DNA of 6,421 nt from an uncultured Ruminococcus sp. (GCA_947303535.1 CAMYYQ010000070.1:1-6421); one strand, 5' to 3'; shown: positions 1 to 5,983, counted from the first letter of the stretch. Made by a program: numbers and translations. The notes: a model not told the origin generated them from the sequence alone.

Positions 1-1
1 A

Positions 2-1294
2 GTTACCTGCATATACCTCACTCCTATATTTGAATCACATGAGAATCACAGGTACAATACCGCCGACTATATGAAAGCAGACCCTCTTCTCGGTACTAAC
101 GAGGAGTTCGAGGAGCTCTGCAAGGAAGCGGAAAAGTACGACATGGCTGTTATCCTCGACGGAGTATTCTCACATACAGGCGCAGACAGCGTTTACTTCA
201 ACAAGTACGGACGCTATCCCGAGGAAGGTGCTTTCCAGTCGAAAAAGAGCAAATACTACGACTGGTACACATTCATCGACTATCCCAACGTATACGAAGC
301 ATGGTGGGGCATAGATACTCTACCTAACGTATGGGAAAACAATGAGGACTACACCGAGTTTATCTGCGGTGAGGACGGCGTTCTCCGCTACTGGATGGAC
401 AGAGGTGCAGCTGGCTATCGTCTTGATGTTGCCGACGAGCTTCCCGATGAATTCCTCAATAACCTGAGAAAATGCGTAAAGGGCTATGACAAGGATAAGA
501 TCATCATCGGCGAGGTATGGGAGGACGCTACCAACAAGGAGAGCTACGGCATAAAACGCCGCTATCTCTTAGGCGATCAGGTAGACTCTGTAATGAACTA
601 TCCATTCCGTGAGGCTATCATCGCGTTCATGAAGGGCGGCAAGCCTATCGACTTCATCAATACCGTTATGTCTATAGTCGAGAACTATCCTAAGCCGACT
701 ATAGATGTACTTATGAACTTCGTTTCTACTCACGATATCGAACGTGCAATAAACCGTCTCGGCGGCGAGGACTGCGACGACAAGACCAAGGACTGGATGG
801 CTGAACGCTATCTCTCCGAGGAGCAGTACGCTCACGGCAAGGAAATGCTCAAGGCTGCAATGGCTATACAGTTCTTCCTGCCTGGCGTTCCAAGCATATA
901 CTACGGCGACGAAGCAGGACTTCAGGGCTATAAAGACCCGTTCAACCGCCGCTGCTACCCGTGGGGACACGAGGATAAAGAGCTTATCAACTACGTTGCA
1001 GAGCTCGGAAGAGTAAGAAAGTCCATTCCGAACATGAAAGACGGACGAATCTACTTCGTCATCAACGAGAAAGAGACTCACGACAGCCGACTTATCGGCT
1101 TTACCCGTCAGGGACAGAAAATGGACTATATCTTCTTTATCAACAGAAGCAGCGACACAGTACAGCTTGAAAATATAAGCCAGATACTCTCGCGCTTTAA
1201 TGACTTCCAGCCATTCTACGGCGGATTTATGAACGATGCCATTACAGTAAAGCCTTACGGCTATACAATTATCAAGGCTAAATTTATTAAGTAA
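2..1294 (+). CDS. GH13 alpha-glucan hydrolase (neopullulanase/cyclomaltodextrinase-like), 5' partial
   Basis: This is the C-terminal 430 residues of a retaining alpha-glucosidic hydrolase that should cut alpha-1,4 (possibly alpha-1,6) bonds in maltodextrins, cyclodextrins or pullulan. The frame is open from base 2; the residues before the ATG at 71 (IYLTPIFES, then NHRYNTADY) are conserved GH13 sequence, so that ATG is internal. Numbering from base 2, conserved region I is DGVFSH (53-58), a region V-like segment TLPNVWE is at 106-112, region II is GYRLDVADE with nucleophile Asp142, region III is IIGEVWED with acid/base Glu171, and region IV is STHD with His244-Asp245. All catalytic residues are present. 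The last ~80 residues fit beta-sandwich domain C. Relatives have roughly 580-640 residues, so perhaps 150-200, including any CBM34-like N-domain, lie outside. Signal peptide and promoter cannot be judged. Exact substrate is not decidable here. Confidence 0.93.
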   Translation, partial: VTCIYLTPIFESHENHRYNTADYMKADPLLGTNEEFEELCKEAEKYDMAVILDGVFSHTGADSVYFNKYGRYPEEGAFQSKKSKYYDWYTFIDYPNVYEAWWGIDTLPNVWENNEDYTEFICGEDGVLRYWMDRGAAGYRLDVADELPDEFLNNLRKCVKGYDKDKIIIGEVWEDATNKESYGIKRRYLLGDQVDSVMNYPFREAIIAFMKGGKPIDFINTVMSIVENYPKPTIDVLMNFVSTHDIERAINRLGGEDCDDKTKDWMAERYLSEEQYAHGKEMLKAAMAIQFFLPGVPSIYYGDEAGLQGYKDPFNRRCYPWGHEDKELINYVAELGRVRKSIPNMKDGRIYFVINEKETHDSRLIGFTRQGQKMDYIFFINRSSDTVQLENISQILSRFNDFQPFYGGFMNDAITVKPYGYTIIKAKFIK

Positions 1295-1413
1295 GCAGCG
1301 TGACGCTGCACCCTTACTCCGCGATATAGTTGATAAGAATGGCTGATAATATCCGCGAGAAACATTATATGAAAGGCGTATATCATCGCGTGAGGGCGTG
1401 ACGCTGCACCCTT
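1295..1413. repeat. Paired copies of an 18-nt hairpin repeat
   Basis: The sequence GCGTGACGCTGCACCCTT occurs exactly at 1298-1315 and again at 1396-1413, 98 bases apart. In the first copy the full hairpin is GCAGCG (1295-1300), loop TGA, CGCTGC (1304-1309), beginning directly after the TAA stop of the hydrolase. The second copy keeps only the inner part of the stem. No run of T follows, so it is a poor intrinsic terminator. A diverged third copy lies at 4694-4724. Confidence 0.75.
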
Positions 1414-1495
1414 GCCACGTTGCCACTCGTAAACTCGTTCACTCTTATCAAAAACCATACTTGTACATCGCTTACGGTGCTTTTTGCAAAAATAT

Positions 1496-1567
1496 GGGCT
1501 GTCGAGGACGCCAGCCCCTACAGGCTAAGGGCTAAAGGCTCGGAACGCCGAAACGGCGTTCCCTACT
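1496..1567. repeat. Composite repeat: hairpin, CCCTACA edge, heptamers, second hairpin
   Basis: GGGCT (1496-1500) can pair with AGCCC (1513-1517), followed by the edge motif CCCTACA (1516-1522) and then heptamer-like units GGCTAAG, GGCTAAA (1523-1536). A strong second hairpin follows: GGAACGCCG (1542-1550), loop AAA, CGGCGTTCC (1554-1562), a perfect 9-bp stem, ending in CCCTACT (1561-1567), one base from the edge motif. The same architecture recurs at 3059-3108 in the opposite orientation and at 6364-6421 in the same orientation. Confidence 0.8.
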
Positions 1568-1633
1568 AAGGAGACAATAATGAGACGATGCGTTGTAAAC
1601 GCTCCATGCAAGGTTTGAGGGAACTGCATGGAG
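1568..1633 (+). promoter_or_regulatory. Candidate leader ORF with overlapping hairpin upstream of the MFS gene
   Basis: AAGGAG at 1568-1573 is followed after 6 bases by ATG (1580), opening a 12-codon frame MRRCVVNAPCKV that stops at TGA 1616-1618. The end of this frame overlaps a hairpin: CTCCATGCA (1602-1610) pairs perfectly with TGCATGGAG (1625-1633) across a 14-base loop, and the stop codon falls in that loop. A ribosome on the leader would open the stem. Leader peptides of this kind are known before some drug-resistance genes, but nothing here shows control: the hairpin does not sequester the transporter's own binding site at 1721-1724 and has no T-run. The arrangement could be chance within repeat DNA. 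Confidence 0.25.
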
Positions 1634-1635
1634 AT

Positions 1636-1673
1636 AACGGCTAACAGCTAAAGCCTGATGCCTAACGGCTAAA
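1636..1673. repeat. Degenerate GGCTAAN heptamers
   Basis: Units resembling GGCTAAC, AGCTAAA, GCCTAAC and GGCTAAA occur in close succession, interrupted by a few bases. They are a decayed version of the heptamer run seen more cleanly at 3064-3091 and 6388-6420. Confidence 0.6.
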
Positions 1674-1717
1674 TATCCCTCGGACTTTGCATTACTGATG
1701 ATATTAATAAATTATCA

Positions 1718-1724
1718 AAAGGAG
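1718..1724 (+). promoter_or_regulatory. Ribosome binding site that fixes the MFS start at 1734
   Basis: AAAGGAG (1718-1724) lies 9 bases before ATG 1734. The in-frame ATG at 1698 lies upstream of this site, has no ribosome binding site of its own, and would add 12 residues absent from normal MFS N-termini. The start at 1734 is therefore preferred. Confidence 0.85.
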
Positions 1725-1733
1725 CAAAGTCAA

Positions 1734-3011
1734 ATGAAAAATTCAATAAAAAAACTCAGGACATACCTTTTACTGTGGAGCACTCAGTCCCTTTCCGACT
1801 TGGGAAGTGCCATGACAAGCTATGCGCTTATACTGTGGCTGTACGAATACAGCGGTTCTGCACTGCAAACAGCTCTGCTCACCGTATGCTCTTATGCGCC
1901 GTATGTGCTGATGAGCATATTCGCAGGCGCACTCAGCGATAAATGGAACAAAAAGCGTGTCATGCTCTTGTGCGACCTGTTCGCTGCAATGACAACAGTT
2001 GCGGCATTCATACTCATAAAAACGGACGCTCTCGAACCGTGGCATTTGTACCTCATAAACGCCCTCAACGGACTTATGAATACGGTACAGCAGCCTGCAA
2101 GCGAAGTAGCTTCCACACAGCTCATACCAAAGGAATACTACCAGAAAACAAGCGGACTTCGTTCGTTTTCCCAGTCGCTGAATACACTGCTAAAGCCTGT
2201 TATCGCAACGATATTGTTCACATTCGGCGGTGTATCGGCAGTTATTACCATTGACCTAATAACCTTTGCAGCGGCATTTCTTGTACTGCTGCTGTTCATA
2301 TCTATTCCCGAACCCAAACGCTCGGACAAAAAGAAAGAACCTCTGCTCGCATCGGCAAAGGCAGGACTTAAATGGCTGAAAGGCTGCCCTGTAGTGCTGA
2401 TACTCATATTCTTTCTTGCAGGTATAAACCTTATCGCTTCGGCTTACAATGCCGCACTGCCTGCAATGGTGCTTGAAAAGGCATCAGACGGCGAAAAAAT
2501 GCTCGGCACGGTAAATTTCTTCGCAGGTGCGGCTGCACTGGCAGGAAGCCTTATAGCTTCATTGTCGCCTGCTCCGAAAAACCGCGTAAAAGCCATATGC
2601 CTTGCGCTGTTTTTCTCAATGAGTACGGAAAATTTCATGCTCGCATTCAGCGATTCGCCTGTTGTATGGTGTTTCGGAGCTGTCTGCGGCTGGCTTTTCA
2701 TACCGTATATGGGCGCAAATTTAGACGTTATCCTCAGAAGCACTATTCCTGCCGATATGCAGGGAAGAGTGTATTCGTGCAGAAATACCCTGCAATTCTT
2801 CACTATACCCGTGGGATACCTTTCGGGCGGAATACTTATCGACAAGGTGTTTGAGCCTTATATGTCGGGAAGAGCCGCCGACAGTGCAATGGTATCGCTT
2901 TTCGGAAGCGGAAAAGGCTCGGGATCTGCATTGCTTTTCGCAGTCCTCGGCTTTGCAGGAGTTGCCGTATGTGCGGTATTCACCCTGCTTCTGCGCAGGA
3001 AAACAAAATAA
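1734..3011 (+). CDS. MFS transporter, probable efflux permease (MefA/DHA3-like)
   Basis: This 425-residue protein is a secondary transporter of the inner membrane, most likely a proton-coupled exporter of small molecules. The short basic N-terminus leads into about 12 hydrophobic segments, in two halves joined by a charged cytoplasmic loop (EPKRSDKKKEP, 193-203). The MFS signature between helices 2 and 3 is GALSDKWNKKRVM (65-77). The segment IPADMQGRVYSCRNT (338-352) followed by the glycine-rich helix GYLSGGILID (361-370) resembles the macrolide-efflux-like branch of the superfamily. Length fits that branch (about 400-430). The C-terminus ends in RRKTK. It stands alone between a repeat-rich spacer and its own terminator, so context gives no substrate. 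Its leucine codons include many CTG, unlike the neighbouring kinase gene. Resemblance to drug pumps does not establish drug resistance; amino-acid or peptide export is equally possible. Confidence 0.9.
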   Translation: MKNSIKKLRTYLLLWSTQSLSDLGSAMTSYALILWLYEYSGSALQTALLTVCSYAPYVLMSIFAGALSDKWNKKRVMLLCDLFAAMTTVAAFILIKTDALEPWHLYLINALNGLMNTVQQPASEVASTQLIPKEYYQKTSGLRSFSQSLNTLLKPVIATILFTFGGVSAVITIDLITFAAAFLVLLLFISIPEPKRSDKKKEPLLASAKAGLKWLKGCPVVLILIFFLAGINLIASAYNAALPAMVLEKASDGEKMLGTVNFFAGAAALAGSLIASLSPAPKNRVKAICLALFFSMSTENFMLAFSDSPVVWCFGAVCGWLFIPYMGANLDVILRSTIPADMQGRVYSCRNTLQFFTIPVGYLSGGILIDKVFEPYMSGRAADSAMVSLFGSGKGSGSALLFAVLGFAGVAVCAVFTLLLRRKTK

Positions 3012-3020
3012 TAAGAACCG

Positions 3021-3055
3021 ATCCCCGAAAGCACTCGTTTTCGGGGATTCTTTGT
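3021..3055 (+). terminator. Intrinsic terminator of the MFS gene
   Basis: ATCCCCGAAA (3021-3030) pairs perfectly with TTTCGGGGAT (3039-3048) across an 8-base loop, beginning 9 bases after the stop codon, and is followed by the T-rich stretch TCTTTGTT. Confidence 0.88.
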
Positions 3056-3058
3056 TAT

Positions 3059-3108
3059 AGCCCTTAGCCTTTAGCCTTTAGCCCTTAGCTTGTAGGGACG
3101 GCTGGTCT
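3059..3108. repeat. TTAGCCN heptamer run joined to TGTAGGG element
   Basis: Four consecutive heptamers, TTAGCCT, TTAGCCT, TTAGCCC and TTAGCTT (3064-3091), run directly into TGTAGGG (3091-3097) and ACGGCTGGTC. This is the composite of 1496-1567 in reverse orientation. The hairpin part expected after TGTAGGG is weak or lost here. Confidence 0.8.
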
Positions 3109-3244
3109 AATTCATAATTAATGTCGTTTTAGATGATACGCGGACGAGCAAGGCGGTGCAGGCTCTGCGTTGTCCGCCAGTGGCGTACAAGCGTATTCAC
3201 CAAAAACACAACTTTTATTGTGCCTAATTTTGGCTTTCTGTCAA

Positions 3245-3273
3245 TTGATTTCATACGCAAAATAGCATATAAT
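3245..3273 (+). promoter_or_regulatory. Sigma-A promoter for aspartate kinase
   Basis: TTGATT (3245-3250) and TATAAT (3268-3273) are separated by exactly 17 bases, matching the housekeeping consensus in 4 of 6 and 6 of 6 positions. Transcription would start near 3280, giving a leader of about 35 bases. Confidence 0.82.
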
Positions 3274-3303
3274 AAGTATTGCTATAAAATTATCAAAGTT
3301 ACG

Positions 3304-3308
3304 AAGGA
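3304..3308 (+). promoter_or_regulatory. Ribosome binding site that fixes the kinase start at 3317
   Basis: AAGGA (3304-3308) is 8 bases from ATG 3317. The in-frame ATG at 3308 overlaps this site and cannot use it, so translation should begin at 3317 with MSNKVVKFGG, as in the family. Confidence 0.85.
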
Positions 3309-3316
3309 TGATATAT

Positions 3317-4654
3317 ATGAGTAATAAGGTTGTTAAATTCGGCGGAAGCTCCCTTGCTGATGCAAATCAGTTCAAAAAGGTAGCTGCCATAATCAAGAGC
3401 GACGAAAAGCGCAGATACGTTGTTCCGTCAGCTCCCGGAAAGAGATTTTCCGACGATATAAAGATAACAGATATGCTTTACAAGTGCTGTGAGCTTGCAG
3501 GCAGCGGCATGGACTTCTCAAAGGATTTCCAGATAATCAAGGACCGCTATAACGGCATTATCTCCGAGCTCGGCATAAATATGTCACTCGACGAGGAGTT
3601 CGATGCTATCGTTAAGGAGCTCAAGGCTCGTCCTGCTAAGGATTTCGCAGCAAGCCGCGGCGAGTACCTCAACGGCAAGGTACTTGCAAATTATCTCGGC
3701 TTCAATTTCGTTGACGCTGCTGACGTTATCGTATTCGATACGAATGGCGTACTTCTCCTCGATGAGACAGTAAAGGCTGTACGCGAGAAGCTCAGCGGAC
3801 TTGACAACGCAGTAATCCCCGGCTTCTACGGAAAGACCACAGAGGGCTATATCAAGACATTCTCACGCGGCGGCTCTGACGTTACAGGCTCTATCATCGC
3901 AAATGCTGTAAAGGCTGAGATATACGAGAACTGGACAGACGTTTCGGGATTCCTTGTTGCTGACCCGAGAATAGTTGATAACCCCGATGTTATCGAAGTT
4001 ATAACATACCGCGAGCTTCGTGAGCTTGCATACATGGGAGCTTCCGTACTCCACGAGGACGCTATTTTCCCTGTTCGTTCAGCAGATATCCCGATAAATA
4101 TCAGAAACACCAATGCTCCACAGGACGCAGGTACTATGATCGTCGGCAATGACTATGATTTCAGCAAGGAAAGCCTTAACCATACTATCACTGGTATCGC
4201 AGGCAAGAAGGGCTTCAGCACTATAAATATCGAAAAAGCCATGATGAACAACGAGACAGGCTTCGGTATGAAAGTACTGACTGTACTTTACAATAATGGT
4301 CTTTCATTCGAGCATATGCCTTCGGGTATCGATACCATGAGCATCACAGTAAGCACAGACAAGCTCAACCCTGTACGTGACAAGGTGCTTGCAGAGCTTC
4401 GCAAAGCTGTTGAGCCCGATCATCTTGAGATCGAGGACGGTATCGCACTTCTTGCAGTCGTAGGACGCAGAATGAAGAACACAAGAGGTACTGTTGCACG
4501 TATCTTTGCTTCTATGGCTCATGCACGTATCAATGTAAAGATGATAGATCAGGGTTCGAGCGAGCTCAACGTTATCATCGGCGTAAGCGAGAACGACCTC
4601 CCCGAGGCTATCCGCCGTATTTACGATATGTTCATCAATTCTGAAAAGCAGTAA
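3317..4654 (+). CDS. lysC: Aspartate kinase (EC 2.7.2.4), monofunctional, two ACT domains
   Basis: Cytosolic enzyme that phosphorylates L-aspartate with ATP, the committed step towards lysine (via diaminopimelate), threonine, methionine and isoleucine. The 445-residue protein has the amino-acid kinase fold at about 1-280: KFGGSS (7-12) is the nucleotide/phosphate motif, SRGEYLNG (113-120) carries the conserved Glu116, RGGSDVT (184-190) and WTDVSG (206-211) are the substrate and ATP motifs, and GASVLHEDAIFPV (241-253) follows. Two ACT domains come next: ITGIAG onward (about 291-360) and ALLAVVG to the end (about 377-440), the latter with the typical QGSSELNVIIGV (412-423). These normally bind lysine or threonine for feedback inhibition. 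No homoserine dehydrogenase is fused. The gene has its own promoter and terminator, so it is monocistronic. Leucine is coded almost only by CTT and CTC, suggesting high expression. The symbol is tentative because paralogues (thrA-like, dapG-like) cannot be separated here. Confidence 0.96.
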   Translation: MSNKVVKFGGSSLADANQFKKVAAIIKSDEKRRYVVPSAPGKRFSDDIKITDMLYKCCELAGSGMDFSKDFQIIKDRYNGIISELGINMSLDEEFDAIVKELKARPAKDFAASRGEYLNGKVLANYLGFNFVDAADVIVFDTNGVLLLDETVKAVREKLSGLDNAVIPGFYGKTTEGYIKTFSRGGSDVTGSIIANAVKAEIYENWTDVSGFLVADPRIVDNPDVIEVITYRELRELAYMGASVLHEDAIFPVRSADIPINIRNTNAPQDAGTMIVGNDYDFSKESLNHTITGIAGKKGFSTINIEKAMMNNETGFGMKVLTVLYNNGLSFEHMPSGIDTMSITVSTDKLNPVRDKVLAELRKAVEPDHLEIEDGIALLAVVGRRMKNTRGTVARIFASMAHARINVKMIDQGSSELNVIIGVSENDLPEAIRRIYDMFINSEKQ

Positions 4655-4655
4655 T

Positions 4656-4692
4656 AAAAGCCCGTGAACGAAAAATCGTTCACGGGCTTTTT
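4656..4692. terminator. Bidirectional intrinsic terminator
   Basis: AAAAGCCCGTGAACGA (4656-4671) pairs perfectly with its complement at 4676-4691 across an AAAA loop. On the plus strand the stem ends in a T-run (4688-4692) just after the kinase stop codon. On the minus strand the A-run at 4656-4659 becomes the T-tail, so it can also end the convergent glycosyltransferase transcript. Confidence 0.93.
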
Positions 4693-4693
4693 G

Positions 4694-4724
4694 GCAGCGT
4701 GACGGCGCAGAGTGCGCCCTTACA
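4694..4724. repeat. Third, diverged copy of the GCAGCGTGACG hairpin repeat
   Basis: GCAGCGTGACG (4694-4704) is identical to 1295-1305. It then diverges into a new hairpin, GGCGCA (4704-4709), loop GAG, TGCGCC (4713-4718), and ends with CCCTTACA (4717-4724), like the CCCTTAC edge after the first copy. It lies between the bidirectional terminator and the stop codon of the small membrane protein. Confidence 0.7.
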
Positions 4725-4732
4725 CATTAACA

Positions 4733-4915
4733 TTATTTGAAATTAAAGAATGTAACTCCCGAAGCGAACAGAGCTGCCCCAATAAGAATTGCAAAAAATA
4801 CTGCTTTTTTTATCTTGTGCTTTGCTTTCACAAGTATTATCAGTACAACTACGAACAGAATGATTGCCCAGTACTGTGCTAAAAAGTCTTTGATGCTGTT
4901 TAAGATATCGTCCAT
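4733..4915 (-). CDS. Small two-helix membrane protein, unknown function
   Basis: I do not recognise this 60-residue protein. It starts with a short amphipathic stretch (MDDILNSIKDFLAQ), followed by a hydrophobic helix at about 16-29 (WAIILFVVVLIILV), a strongly basic turn KAKHKIKK (30-37), and a second hydrophobic helix at about 38-57. The basic turn predicts a hairpin in the membrane with both ends outside. A good ribosome binding site (AAGGAG, 7 bases before the ATG) and its place 30 bases after the glycosyltransferase stop, with no terminator between, support a real co-transcribed gene. It is too short for a GtrA/PST-type flippase (about 120 residues, four helices), the common partner of such transferases. 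It could assist or anchor the transferase, or be unrelated. Confidence 0.78.
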   Translation of the reverse strand: MDDILNSIKDFLAQYWAIILFVVVLIILVKAKHKIKKAVFFAILIGAALFASGVTFFNFK

Positions 4916-4922
4916 ATTGTAT

Positions 4923-4928
4923 CTCCTT
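4923..4928 (-). promoter_or_regulatory. Ribosome binding site of the small membrane protein
   Basis: Read on the minus strand this is AAGGAG, 7 bases before the ATG at 4915. It lies in the 30-base gap after the glycosyltransferase stop and is the main reason to accept the 60-codon frame as a gene. Confidence 0.82.
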
Positions 4929-4942
4929 ATAATAAAACTCAG

Positions 4943-5001
4943 CCCTTAGCTATTAGCCAATGTGTCGCCTTCGGCTAATTGCTCATGGCTCATGGCTATC
5001 G
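4943..5001. repeat. Heptamer repeat running into the 3' end of the glycosyltransferase gene
   Basis: GCCCTTAGC and TATTAGCC (4943-4958) match the start of the array at 6036-6045. Further in, four consecutive seven-base units GCTAATT, GCTCATG, GCTCATG and GCTATCG fill 4974-5001. The 7-base period is the same as in the intergenic arrays, but this run lies within the reading frame and supplies the stop codon. Confidence 0.75.
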
Positions 5002-5971
5002 GCTCTTTTTTGTCAGTCTCGTTGAGAAACTCCGCTATTATATACCTCGGACGCTGCTTGACCTCAGCGTATATCTTTCCTATGTACTCGCCTATGATGC
5101 CGAGACAGAAGAGCTGCAAGCCGCCTATGAGCCATATTGAACACATGGTACTTGACCAGCCGTGCTCGGTAAAGCCCACTATCTTCGTGATGAACGCCCA
5201 TATAAATGCTATTATACTGACTGCGGACATGATAAGTCCAAGAGCGGTAATGAGCTTCAGCGGTTTTGTGCTGAATGAAGTTATACCGTTTACAGCAAAT
5301 GCCAGCATTTTTTTCAGCGGATACTTGCTTTCACCTGCGGCTCTCTCATGGCGTTCGTAGTATACCTTGCAGTTCTGAAATCCGATAAGCGGCACCATTC
5401 CGCGGAGAAACAGGTTCACTTCCTTGAAGTTGGCAAGCTCCTGCAATACTCTTTTGCTCATAAGACGGAAATCCGCGTGATTATACACAACGTCCGCGCC
5501 CATGACTTTCATGAACTTATAAAAGCCCTCTGCTGTGGACTTCTTGAAAAATGTATCGGTGTCTCTTGCACTTCTCACGCCGTAGACTACCTGATTGCCC
5601 TCGTAGTACTTCTTTACCATTTCGTCGATAGTGTTTATGTCGTCCTGTAGGTCTGCGTCCATAGTGATGCACATATCGCAGATATCCTTTACGGTCATAA
5701 GTCCTGCAAGGACTGCATTCTGATGACCGCTGTTGTGGGCAAGGTCTATGCCTGAGAAAAGGGAAGGTTCTTTGCTGTGAAGCTCGCGTATTATGCCCCA
5801 TGTCTGGTCGGAAGAACCGTCATTGACAAACACTATGCGGCTTTCGGAAGATATAAGACCTGATGAGATAAGGGCAGTGTATTTTATTTTCAGCTGTTCC
5901 GCTGTCTCTCTGAGCACTTCCTGCTCGTTATAACACGGAACGACCATGTATAGTATTTCTGGCGACTGCAT
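4946..5971 (-). CDS. GT2 family membrane glycosyltransferase (GtrB/dolichol-phosphate-mannose-synthase-like)
   Basis: The 341-residue protein should transfer a sugar from a nucleotide sugar to a polyprenyl phosphate on the cytoplasmic face, giving a lipid-linked sugar for wall, polymer or teichoic-acid decoration. The GT-A domain shows VVPCYNEQE (10-18), VFVNDGSSDQT (47-57), the metal-binding region TMDADLQDD (103-111), HADFRLMS (165-172), FLRGMVP (188-194) and ERHERAAGESKY (206-217), all typical of this subfamily. Two hydrophobic helices follow at about 238-262 and 276-298, then a cytoplasmic end KIYAEVKQRPRYII. The last 17 or so residues (from about 325) come from a heptamer repeat and are probably not conserved. 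The start at 5971 has AAAGGA 6 bases upstream; the longer frame to 6031 begins with TTG inside the -35 box and is rejected. It is the first gene of a two-gene unit. Sugar and acceptor cannot be told from sequence. Confidence 0.93.
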   Translation of the reverse strand: MQSPEILYMVVPCYNEQEVLRETAEQLKIKYTALISSGLISSESRIVFVNDGSSDQTWGIIRELHSKEPSLFSGIDLAHNSGHQNAVLAGLMTVKDICDMCITMDADLQDDINTIDEMVKKYYEGNQVVYGVRSARDTDTFFKKSTAEGFYKFMKVMGADVVYNHADFRLMSKRVLQELANFKEVNLFLRGMVPLIGFQNCKVYYERHERAAGESKYPLKKMLAFAVNGITSFSTKPLKLITALGLIMSAVSIIAFIWAFITKIVGFTEHGWSSTMCSIWLIGGLQLFCLGIIGEYIGKIYAEVKQRPRYIIAEFLNETDKKEPIAMSHEQLAEGDTLANS

Positions 5972-5977
5972 AGCGTG

Positions 5978-5983
5978 TCCTTT
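5978..5983 (-). promoter_or_regulatory. Ribosome binding site that fixes the glycosyltransferase start
   Basis: On the minus strand this reads AAAGGA, 6 bases before ATG 5971. With the promoter at 6003-6031 it excludes the 20-residue upstream extension. Confidence 0.8.

Larger units (their letters stand above)
1295..1733. other. Repeat-rich intergenic spacer, no supported gene
   Basis: This 439-base spacer separates two same-strand genes and holds no convincing protein gene. From left to right it contains two copies of a hairpin repeat (1295-1413), an AT-richer stretch (1415-1495) in which I see nothing definite, a composite hairpin plus heptamer element (1496-1567), a possible leader ORF with a hairpin (1568-1633), degenerate heptamers (1636-1673) and the ribosome binding site of the transporter. 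I found no clear intrinsic terminator for the upstream hydrolase and no promoter with good -35 and -10 boxes for the transporter. Confidence 0.7.
3012..3316. other. Spacer between MFS and aspartate kinase genes
   Basis: The 305-base spacer holds, in order, the MFS terminator, a heptamer plus TGTAGGG repeat, a stretch at 3110-3240 with no feature I can name apart from a weak GCGGAC/GTCCGC inverted repeat (3140-3145 and 3172-3177), then the kinase promoter and ribosome binding site. The transcribed leader of the kinase is only about 35 bases, too short for a T-box or lysine riboswitch. Confidence 0.7.

Noticed and set aside
71..1294. ATG at 71 as the start of the glycosyl hydrolase
   Set aside because: The frame is open to base 2 and the 23 residues before this ATG are conserved GH13 sequence (IYLTPIFES, NHRYNTADY). 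The gene is cut by the window edge.
1295..1317. Intrinsic terminator after the hydrolase
   Set aside because: The stem is only 6 bp and no T-run follows; the same sequence occurs elsewhere as a repeat.
569..1458. Two minus-strand frames opposite the hydrolase and the following spacer
   Set aside because: The longer one is antisense to conserved GH13 coding sequence, and the shorter one runs through the hairpin repeats; neither has family motifs.
1943..2854. Several frames on both strands inside the transporter gene
   Set aside because: They overlap a clear MFS protein with its own ribosome binding site and terminator, and are shadows.
1734..3011. Calling the transporter a macrolide resistance gene (mef)
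   Set aside because: Only general resemblance to that MFS branch is visible; substrate cannot be read from the sequence.
3059..3108. CRISPR array made of the heptamer repeats
   Set aside because: Units are seven bases and contiguous, without spacers, and there are no cas genes in the window.
3280..3316. Lysine riboswitch or T-box upstream of the aspartate kinase
   Set aside because: The promoter leaves a leader of only about 35 bases, too short for either element.
3133..3324. 63-codon frame on the plus strand before the kinase
   Set aside because: It spans the kinase promoter and start codon, has no ribosome binding site and shows no recognisable protein features.
4733..4915. GtrA-type flippase
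   Set aside because: At 60 residues with two helices it is half the usual size and lacks the four-helix layout of that family.
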